18,457 nucleotides of DNA from JAWLBW01 sp041687475. GTDB taxonomy: Bacteria > J088 > JAWLBW01. The translations under genes and the position numbers were made by a program. Location of the stretch: assembly GCA_041687475.1 (NCBI GenBank), contig JAWLBW010000057.1:1-18457 (forward strand), written 5' to 3'. The notes under the pieces are model-generated. The model worked only from the letters and a program-made list of their open reading frames with translations. It made no database searches and was not told where the DNA came from. Positions 6,356-12,918 of this stretch are shown here, one piece after another; within the stretch, counting starts at the first letter, position 1; each line of letters opens with the position of its first letter.

Positions 6356-7801
6356 TCAGTGGCGCTCGCGTATCCACTGCTCCATTGATTTGAGGTATGC
6401 TTGTACGCGTTCCGGGGTACGGGCCTCGGCGTACAGGCGCACGACGGGTTCCGTACCCGACTGGCGCACCATGAGCCATTCGTCGTCGGCAAAGAAAAAT
6501 TTCTGACCGTCGATGTCCGACACTCGCGCCACAGATTCGCCCGCCAGCTCGGTGGGCGGGGTATCCTTCAGGCGGCTTCGGGTAACGGCCTTCTCGTGCT
6601 CGGTCAGGTACAGATCGTGGCGGTCGAACCAGTGGGGGCCCACGTCGGCCAGCAGCCGATCGACCAGTTGCGCGAGGGTGCAGCCCTCTTCTTCGCACAT
6701 GCGAACCAGCAGCAGGCCGTTCAGTATGCCGTCGCGCTCGGGCAGGTGGCCGCGCAGGCCGATGCCGCCGCTTTCTTCGCCGCCGATGAGCACGTCTTCT
6801 TCAAGCATGATTTCGGTCACGTACTTGAACCCGACCTTGACGATGTCGAGGGGCAGGTCGTAGCGGCGACAGAGGCGATCGATCATCTGCGTGCTTGAAA
6901 AGGCCTTGACCACCTTGCCCCGTTCGCCCTGCTTTTCGACCAGATACTTGAGCAGCAACGCGAAGATACGGTGGCTGTCGACGTAGTTGCCCTTGCCGTC
7001 CATTGCGGCAATGCGATCGGCGTCGCCGTCGACGGCAAGACCGAGACCGGCAGCGTGGCGCTGCACGGCTTCGCGCAGGGGGGCGAGATTGCGCTCGATG
7101 GGTTCGGGTGCGACTCCCTGAAAGCCGGGGTTCACGTCGCCGCGCACCTCGACGACTTCGTAGCCGACCTCGCGCAGGAGCTCGGCCATGCACCCCATGC
7201 CCGCGCCGTGCATGGAGTCGACCACGATGGGGCCGGGCGCGCCGCCCTTCAACCCTGCCAGCTCGCGAATGCGCTCGAGGTAGGCGGCCCGCAGGTCGAC
7301 GACCTGTATCTGGCCCCGGTCGATTTCTTCACGCAGCGGCACGGTCGAGCGGTAGTCGCCCCGGTTCAGGTTGCGCACTTCCTTCTCGAGTTTACGAATG
7401 ATGGCCATGGTGGCGCTTCCGCCGTAGGCGCCCTTGACCTTGAATCCGTTGAAACCCGGAGGGTTGTGCGAGGCCGTGATCATGATGCCGCCGGAAAGCT
7501 CTCGCGCGCGCACGGCATGACTGAGCGCGGGTGTGGGCAGTGCCTGCGAGGCGAGCACGACCTTGATGCCGCCGGCGGCCAGGACGCCGGCGGCGGTTTC
7601 GGCGAACTCCTTCGAGAGAAACCGGGTGTCGTACCCCACGGCGACCCCCTGCACCACGCCTTCCTTTTTCAGGTACTTGGCGTAGGCCCGGGTCACATGG
7701 GCCACGTTTTCGAAGGTAAAGGTGTCGGCGATGATACCCCGCCAGCCGTCGGTGCCGAAGGTTATGTCTTCGCGCAGTGCGTGATTCAGTGTCAGCTCCA
7801 C
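6356..7801 (-). CDS. Phosphoglucomutase/phosphomannomutase family enzyme
   Basis: 481 residues of the alpha-D-phosphohexomutase family, which interconverts hexose 1- and 6-phosphates through a phosphoserine enzyme. All four functional loops are present: the catalytic serine loop TASHNP (Ser111), the magnesium loop DGDADR (258-263), the sugar-binding loop GEESGG (341-346) and the phosphate-binding loop RQSGTEP near residue 450. GEESGG favours glucose or mannose phosphates over glucosamine, so GlmM is unlikely. The start is GTG at 7801 with AGGA seven bases before it. It is divergent from the lipid A operon and may supply sugar nucleotides for LPS core or other glycans; whether PGM, PMM or both cannot be read from sequence. 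Confidence 0.93.
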   Translation of the reverse strand: MELTLNHALREDITFGTDGWRGIIADTFTFENVAHVTRAYAKYLKKEGVVQGVAVGYDTRFLSKEFAETAAGVLAAGGIKVVLASQALPTPALSHAVRARELSGGIMITASHNPPGFNGFKVKGAYGGSATMAIIRKLEKEVRNLNRGDYRSTVPLREEIDRGQIQVVDLRAAYLERIRELAGLKGGAPGPIVVDSMHGAGMGCMAELLREVGYEVVEVRGDVNPGFQGVAPEPIERNLAPLREAVQRHAAGLGLAVDGDADRIAAMDGKGNYVDSHRIFALLLKYLVEKQGERGKVVKAFSSTQMIDRLCRRYDLPLDIVKVGFKYVTEIMLEEDVLIGGEESGGIGLRGHLPERDGILNGLLLVRMCEEEGCTLAQLVDRLLADVGPHWFDRHDLYLTEHEKAVTRSRLKDTPPTELAGESVARVSDIDGQKFFFADDEWLMVRQSGTEPVVRLYAEARTPERVQAYLKSMEQWIRERH

Positions 7802-7848
7802 GGTATGTCCTGCTGCGTTCGTTACCGGTTATGCGTTGGGTTCTGACC

Positions 7849-7854
7849 AGTGTA
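7849..7854 (-). promoter_or_regulatory. Possible -10 box for the phosphohexomutase operon (TACACT)
   Basis: TACACT on the minus strand lies about 48 bases before the GTG start in the 164-base divergent spacer. The same hexamer appears on the plus strand ahead of skp. No clear -35 element accompanies it. Confidence 0.2.
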
Positions 7855-7925
7855 GCCCGGATTCCCGCGCTGAATCTAGGGGGCGCGCATTGAGAAGGCT
7901 GATGCCAACCCGACGGTATTTTTGA

Positions 7926-7931
7926 TACACT
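7926..7931 (+). promoter_or_regulatory. Possible -10 box for skp and the lipid A operon (TACACT)
   Basis: TACACT within GATACACT lies 35 bases ahead of the skp ATG, in the divergent spacer. A T-rich run (7919-7923) directly precedes it. A -35 element at the normal distance is not convincing. It is the only candidate for the head of the long operon. Confidence 0.35.
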
Positions 7932-7965
7932 GAGTGTTTCTTTCCACCTTCCTCAGGAGCAGGGA

Positions 7966-8496
7966 ATGAAGCGTACTCTTACCAGTGGCCTTGCGGCCGT
8001 TCTTCTCGCGCTGACCTTGACCGCCCCGGCGGCGGCCGCCGACTTCAAGATGGGCGTCATCGACGTTCAATTCATTCTCAACACCAGCAAGCGCGGGCAG
8101 GAAGCCAAGCGACTGCTGACGGAAGAACGCGACTTCCGCATGCAGAAACTGCGTGAGAGGAAGGAGACCCTCGACAAGAACATTGCCGATCTCGACAAGC
8201 GTCGGGCGGCCCTGAGCCCCGAAGCCTTTCGCAAGGAGCAGGAAAAGCTGCTGGCCGATCAGCAGCAGTTCGGCGCCATGCTGCAGGAAGTGCAGGGCGG
8301 GCTGGCTCAGAAGGAGCAGGAGCTCACCCGCGACATCGTCGAAGACGTGCAGCAGCTGGTCGAGCAGATTGCCAAAAAGGAAGGCCTCGACATGGTGGTC
8401 GAGAAGTCGGCCGTGGTATACACGTTGCCGAAGTACGACCTGACCGAGCGGGTCATGAAGTCTTACGACAGCCGCGGCGCCACGGGGAAGAAGTAA
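7966..8496 (+). CDS. skp: Periplasmic chaperone Skp/OmpH family
   Basis: 176 residues. A signal peptide spans about residues 1-24 (Lys/Arg start, Leu/Ala core, AAA cleavage site before DF). The mature part opens with the typical beta strand FKMGVIDVQFILNTSKRG, then has a long charged helical pair (about 50-145) that forms the tentacles of the trimeric chaperone, and closes with a final strand and helix. Skp captures unfolded outer-membrane proteins in the periplasm. AGGAG lies six bases before the ATG. First gene of the operon; placing skp just before lpxD is common in Proteobacteria, although bamA, often upstream, is not here. Confidence 0.92.
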   Translation: MKRTLTSGLAAVLLALTLTAPAAAADFKMGVIDVQFILNTSKRGQEAKRLLTEERDFRMQKLRERKETLDKNIADLDKRRAALSPEAFRKEQEKLLADQQQFGAMLQEVQGGLAQKEQELTRDIVEDVQQLVEQIAKKEGLDMVVEKSAVVYTLPKYDLTERVMKSYDSRGATGKK

Positions 8497-9501
8497 GTGC
8501 GACTTTCGGAACTGGCTTCGCTGCTCGGCGGCAGGGTCGTGGGCGAGGGCGATCCGGAAGTAAACCGGGTCGCGCCCATTGAGACGGCCGGCCCGGGCGA
8601 CGTGACCTTTCTTGCCAATCCCCGTTATTTCAGCTATCTCGAAACGACGCGGGCCGACGCCGTGCTGGTCATGGAGGGCATCGAGGCGCCGGGCAAGCGA
8701 CTCGTGCAGCTGGCCAACCCGTACGAGGCCTTCGGCAAGGCCGTCGAAATTCTCATGGTGCGCCCGCTGCGGCGCTTCGGCGTGCACGCGCATGCGACCG
8801 TAGACCCGACGGCCGAGCTAGCCGAGAACGTTTCGGTCGGGCCGGGCGCCCGCATCGGCGCAGGCGTGCGCATCGGCCGCAACAGCGTCGTCGAGGCCAA
8901 TGTGGTGGTCTATGACGACGTGACCATCGGCGACGACTGCGTCGTGCACGCCGGCTGCGTGCTGCGCGACGGCGTTCGCCTGGGCAACCGGGTCGTGCTG
9001 CAGCCCAACGTATCGGTCGGCGGCGACGGCTTCGGGTTCGCGCCCGGCGAAGACGGCTTTCGCAAGATTCCCCAGGTGGGGGGCGTCGTTCTTGAAGACG
9101 ATGTCGAAATCGGCGCCGGCTGCACGATTGATCGCGGCGCGCTCGACGATACGGTCATCGGCAAGGGCACGAAGCTCGACAACCTGGTCATGATCGCCCA
9201 CGGCGTGCGCATCGGCAGTCACAACGTCATTGCCGCCCAGACCGGTATCGCCGGCAGCACCACGGTGGGCAACGGCTGCATGTTCGGCGGCCAGGTCGGC
9301 GTCGTCGGCCACCTGAAGATCGGCAACGGCGTGAAACTCGCCGCGAAGACCGGCGTCATGACCAGCCTGCCCGACGCGACCGAATGGGGCGGCGCGCCCG
9401 CCATACCCCATCGACAATGGCTGCGCGCCTCGGGCGCGTACGCGAAGCTTCCTGAAATACGCCGACGCGTGGCCGCGCTCTTGCGCGATCGCGACGAATA
9501 G
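8497..9501 (+). CDS. lpxD: UDP-3-O-acylglucosamine N-acyltransferase
   Basis: 334 residues. LpxD adds the second hydroxyacyl chain, on the 2-amino group of UDP-3-O-acylglucosamine, in the cytoplasm. The N-terminal uridine-binding domain is recognisable (GDVTFLANPRY at 34-44), followed by a left-handed beta helix of hexapeptide repeats (about 100-285) with the catalytic His235 in MIAHGVRIG, and a short helical C-terminus that binds ACP. The start is GTG directly after the skp TAA, without a spare base, with GGGGAAG just upstream, so translation is coupled. The conserved DGFGFA and DRGALDDT strings are intact. Confidence 0.95.
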   Translation: MRLSELASLLGGRVVGEGDPEVNRVAPIETAGPGDVTFLANPRYFSYLETTRADAVLVMEGIEAPGKRLVQLANPYEAFGKAVEILMVRPLRRFGVHAHATVDPTAELAENVSVGPGARIGAGVRIGRNSVVEANVVVYDDVTIGDDCVVHAGCVLRDGVRLGNRVVLQPNVSVGGDGFGFAPGEDGFRKIPQVGGVVLEDDVEIGAGCTIDRGALDDTVIGKGTKLDNLVMIAHGVRIGSHNVIAAQTGIAGSTTVGNGCMFGGQVGVVGHLKIGNGVKLAAKTGVMTSLPDATEWGGAPAIPHRQWLRASGAYAKLPEIRRRVAALLRDRDE

Positions 9502-9543
9502 CGGTACTCTCTCCGACGGCCCTCTCTCTTCGAGTTATCAGGC

Positions 9544-10377
9544 ATGAGCAACCAGGTTGAAACGTCCATTCACCCGACCGCCATCGTGCATCCGAACGCC
9601 AGGCTGGCGCAGGGCGTGCAGGTCGGTCCCTATTCGATCATCGGCGAGCACGTCAGCATCGGCGAGGGCACGGTGGTCGGCCCTCACGTGGTCATCGAGG
9701 GGCATACGACCATCGGCCGCGACAATCGCATCTTTCAGTTCGCAAGCCTGGGCAGCCAGCCGCAGGACCTTAAGTTTCACGGCGAGCCCTCGACGCTCGA
9801 AATCGGCGACCGCAACCAGATTCGCGAGTACGTGACCATGAACCCGGGTACCGAGGGCGGCGGCATGCTGACCCGGGTCGGCTCCGACAACCTGCTCATG
9901 GTGTCGGTTCACATCGCCCACGATTGCATCGTCGGCAACCGCAACGTGTTTGCCAACCTGGCCACCCTGGCGGGCCATGTCATCGTCGACGACGAGGTCA
10001 TTCTCGGCGGCGCCTGCGGCGTGCATCAGTTCGTGCGTGTCGGCCGGGGGGCCATGCTGGCCGGGGCCGCCATGGTGAACATGGACGTTGCGCCCTACTG
10101 CATGGCGCAAGGCGACAGGGCGACGCTGCGGGGACTCAACGTGGTCGGCATGCGCCGCCGCGGCGGCACCGTCGAAGACGTGCGCGCCATGAAGCAGGCC
10201 TACCGTATCGCTTTTCGCGAGGGGCTTCTGCTCAAGGACGCCATTGAGCGCATTCGCGCCGAGCTGGGCGCAAACGCCTATGTCGAGCGGTTCGTCGCCT
10301 TTCTGGCCGAAAGCGAGCGCGGCGTGACACGCCCGGCCTCGACTGCGTTGCAGGGAGAGCCTGAAGGCGTGGCCTGA
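9544..10377 (+). CDS. lpxA: UDP-N-acetylglucosamine acyltransferase
   Basis: 277 residues of the LpxA trimeric beta-helix family, which catalyses the first step of lipid A synthesis. Hexapeptide repeats fill residues 10-185; the active site HIAHDC is intact (His123 and catalytic His126, equal to H122/H125 of E. coli), as is His145. Counting from the shared HQF motif, Gly174 matches E. coli Gly173, the acyl-length ruler residue; a Met there in Pseudomonas gives C10 chains. So this enzyme probably takes a longer hydroxyacyl chain. Forty-two bases separate it from lpxD and no fabZ lies between. It carries a C-terminal tail a few residues longer than the E. coli enzyme. Confidence 0.95.
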   Translation: MSNQVETSIHPTAIVHPNARLAQGVQVGPYSIIGEHVSIGEGTVVGPHVVIEGHTTIGRDNRIFQFASLGSQPQDLKFHGEPSTLEIGDRNQIREYVTMNPGTEGGGMLTRVGSDNLLMVSVHIAHDCIVGNRNVFANLATLAGHVIVDDEVILGGACGVHQFVRVGRGAMLAGAAMVNMDVAPYCMAQGDRATLRGLNVVGMRRRGGTVEDVRAMKQAYRIAFREGLLLKDAIERIRAELGANAYVERFVAFLAESERGVTRPASTALQGEPEGVA

Positions 10378-10378
10378 G

Positions 10379-11812
10379 GTGGTGCGGCGCGTCTGCCTGG
10401 TTCTGATGCTGCTGGCGCTTGCGCCCACAAGGGCAGGCGCCGACGAGGCGCGCCTGGGCCTTGAAGAGCGACTGCGGCTGAATGAGCCGCTCGACCTGCG
10501 CCGCGGCCACGTGGGCATGGGTCCGGCGGTAGGCCCGACGGGGCACCAGATCGAGGTGCTGCGCAGTCTTTCCGACCAGAACACCGCGCTTTCCTACATG
10601 TACCACGTGCGCGAAATGGGCTCCGATGCGGCCGCGTTGGGCGAGCGGCTCGCCTGGCTGGCGCTGCTTTCACGTTTCGGCAGCCCCGACATGCGCAACA
10701 TGGGCACGCTGCTGGCCTCGCCCACGAACGCCCTTCCGACCGTGGTCGGGTTGAACATTGCCTTTCCCTGGCTTCGGGGCGACGAGCGCATTCGCGACGT
10801 ACCGCGTACCATTGCCTTCGACGGTCACGTGCACAGCGGTCGTTCGCACGACGGCGGCGATTCGTACGAGGCCATTTTCGAGCGGGCGGTGCAGCGCGGG
10901 TTGAACGCCATCGCGCTGACCGAGCACAACGAATTCGATTACCCACGGGCGAGGGCTGTTCTCGACGCCATGAAGGCCGAGGGACGGGTGCCCGGCGGTT
11001 TCGTGCTCGTGCCGGGCGAAGAGATAAGCACGCTCGAGGGGCATGTACTGGCCTATTTCATAAGCTACCGGGTCGAGCCGGGCATGTCGGCCGCCGAGAC
11101 CATTCGGGCCATTCACGCCCAGGGCGGCCTGGCCGTGGCCGCACATCCGTCGGGGCGGGGCGGGGTAGGCATCGAAACGGCTCGCCGGTTGCCTTTCGAC
11201 GGCGTCGAGCTGCGCAACGGCGCCAATATTTTTCCCCTCGACCTGGCGCGCGAGCTCGAGGCCGCCGAGCAGGGCTACGAGGGCAAGTTCGTGCTGGCCA
11301 ACTCCGATACGCACGGGGCCGAGGGCGTGGGCTTTTTTTTTTCGAGGCTCGAGGTCGACGAGCGTAGCCCCGAGGGGTTGAGAAAGGCGCTCGAGAGCCG
11401 CCGGACGGTGGCGGTGCCCGAAAGCCGGATTTACGGTGGCTACGAGGCGGGGCTTCGTTCGACGCCGGTGGCGACGGCCCTGTGGCCGGTGCTTACGTGG
11501 CTGGGGTTCAAGGACCGGGTGCTCGAAACGGTGGCCCGGGCGGTGGGGGTCGACAGCCTGCAGGTACTCACGAACTGGGAATTCGGGGTGTACCGCCTGG
11601 TGAACCTGGTGTATCTGCCCGGTGAGGTGCGTCGCCTGGCGGGCGGTGAAAGCGCGCTGCAGGAACCGTTGGCGCTGCGCGCCGTCGCGGTTACCATGGG
11701 GCCTTTTCGTCTGGCCTACGAGCCGTCGGTGCTGTTCGCCTCGAGCCTGGTCGATATGGATTATTCTCAATTTCCACCCATGTGGAAACTGGAAGCCAAG
11801 GTAGATTTCTGA
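10379..11812 (+). CDS. Exported PHP-domain metallophosphoesterase-like protein
   Basis: 477 residues from GTG 10379 (GTG 10382 also possible). An apparent cleavable signal peptide covers residues 1-21 (Arg-Arg, Leu-rich core, AGA). A helical stretch (about 25-140) precedes a PHP domain whose metal ligands all seem present: H150-x-H152, D158, H183 in TEHN, E214/E215, H222, H256 in AHP, and D310-x-H312 in NSDTHG. The PHP fold hydrolyses phosphate esters with two or three metals. Residues 345-477 match nothing I know, and the protein ends in Phe with alternating hydrophobics. It starts one base after the lpxA stop and its stop overlaps the lpxB ATG, so it is an integral operon member, standing where lpxI is usually found. 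A run of ten T at 11333-11342 falls in the gene. Its true substrate is unknown. Confidence 0.85.
   Translation: MVRRVCLVLMLLALAPTRAGADEARLGLEERLRLNEPLDLRRGHVGMGPAVGPTGHQIEVLRSLSDQNTALSYMYHVREMGSDAAALGERLAWLALLSRFGSPDMRNMGTLLASPTNALPTVVGLNIAFPWLRGDERIRDVPRTIAFDGHVHSGRSHDGGDSYEAIFERAVQRGLNAIALTEHNEFDYPRARAVLDAMKAEGRVPGGFVLVPGEEISTLEGHVLAYFISYRVEPGMSAAETIRAIHAQGGLAVAAHPSGRGGVGIETARRLPFDGVELRNGANIFPLDLARELEAAEQGYEGKFVLANSDTHGAEGVGFFFSRLEVDERSPEGLRKALESRRTVAVPESRIYGGYEAGLRSTPVATALWPVLTWLGFKDRVLETVARAVGVDSLQVLTNWEFGVYRLVNLVYLPGEVRRLAGGESALQEPLALRAVAVTMGPFRLAYEPSVLFASSLVDMDYSQFPPMWKLEAKVDF
11333..11342 (+). repeat. Homopolymer run of ten T inside the PHP gene
   Basis: The run encodes three Phe (residues about 319-321) just after the NSDTHG metal motif. 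It is the longest homopolymer I noticed in the window and stands out in this GC-rich DNA. Such runs favour polymerase slippage. As given, the frame is intact across it. Confidence 0.9.
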
Positions 11813-12918
11813 TGCGATCGTTTTTCATTTCGGCCGGCGAGGCCTCGGGCGATTTTCACGGTGGGGCGCTGGCGCGCGCACTGCGCGAGGTCGACCCCGA
11901 GGTGCGGCTGCGCGGCATCGGCGGCAAGCACATGGCCGAGGCGGGCGTCGAGCTCATTGCCGATATTCGCCGTCTGAACGTCATGGGCATTGTCGAGCTG
12001 CTTCCGCGCATGCGGGAAATCATCGGCATCTTCGGGCAGGCGAAGGACGAAATCGCCGCCATGCGGCCCGATGCGCTGATTGTCATCGACTTCCCCGAAT
12101 TCAATCTGCGTTTGGCCGACGCCGTCCACAAAACAGGCGTGCGCACGGTTTATCATATTCCCCCCAAATTGTGGGCCTGGCGCGAGGGTCGCATCGGGAA
12201 GTTGCGCAGGGTCACTGATCAGGTGACGGTCATCTTCCCCTTTGAAGAGCAGTTTTATGCCGGGCATGGGGTGAAGGCCGAGTACGTGGGAAATCCGCTC
12301 ATCGAAGACATTCGCAAGCGCGCTCGCCCGAACCCGAGCGGCCGGCCGGTCGTCGGTCTGGTGCCTGGAAGTCGGCGGCGCGAAATCGAAACCCTGTTGC
12401 CGCCCATGCTCGACGCGGTGCGTGCATTGCGCCTGAACGTACCCGATGTTCGTTTTGTGCTTCCGGTCGCTCCCTCGGTTGATCGCCGAATGTTGCTCGA
12501 GGCTGTTAAACTGGGGGTAGAACTTCACGACAGGCCGCTGACCGAAGTGGTGGCCGGGTGCGACTTTGCCTGGGTCGCCAGTGGTACGGCCGCGCTGGAA
12601 ACGGCGCTGGTCGAGGTGCCGATGGTGGTGGCGTACAAGGTGAACCCGATCAGCCTTGCGGTGGCGCGACGCCTTGTCAAGCTTTCGCACTTCAGCTTGC
12701 CGAACATTCTGGCGGGGCGTGAAGTCGTGCCTGAACTGTTGCAGAATGATGTAAACGGCGAACGTCTGGCCGCCGAGGCGTTACGCATTCTTCGTGATGA
12801 CGAGGCGCGCAGGGCCGTACACGCCGATTTGCGGGGCGTGCGGCGTTCTCTCGGAAAACCGGGGGCAGCCAGACGTGCCGCCGAAGCCATTTATCGCGAA
12901 TTGGAGAAGCAGTCTTGA
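11812..12918 (+). CDS. lpxB: Lipid-A-disaccharide synthase
   Basis: 368 residues of glycosyltransferase family 19. LpxB joins UDP-2,3-diacylglucosamine to 2,3-diacylglucosamine 1-phosphate (lipid X) at the inner face of the inner membrane. Hallmarks: the start AGEASGD (8-14), the WAWR motif near residue 120, EYVGNP, VPGSRRRE and SGTAALE, then a SLPNILAGREVVPE stretch close to the end. The ATG at 11812 overlaps the PHP stop as TGATG; the frame extends 30 bases upstream but homology starts here. Its substrate lipid X needs a LpxH/LpxI/LpxG-type enzyme, none of which is in the window. Confidence 0.96.
   Translation: MRSFFISAGEASGDFHGGALARALREVDPEVRLRGIGGKHMAEAGVELIADIRRLNVMGIVELLPRMREIIGIFGQAKDEIAAMRPDALIVIDFPEFNLRLADAVHKTGVRTVYHIPPKLWAWREGRIGKLRRVTDQVTVIFPFEEQFYAGHGVKAEYVGNPLIEDIRKRARPNPSGRPVVGLVPGSRRREIETLLPPMLDAVRALRLNVPDVRFVLPVAPSVDRRMLLEAVKLGVELHDRPLTEVVAGCDFAWVASGTAALETALVEVPMVVAYKVNPISLAVARRLVKLSHFSLPNILAGREVVPELLQNDVNGERLAAEALRILRDDEARRAVHADLRGVRRSLGKPGAARRAAEAIYRELEKQS

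Noticed and set aside
11333..11342. Frameshift or pseudogene at the T10 run of the PHP gene
   Set aside because: The frame stays open through the run to a stop that overlaps the lpxB start, as expected for an intact gene.
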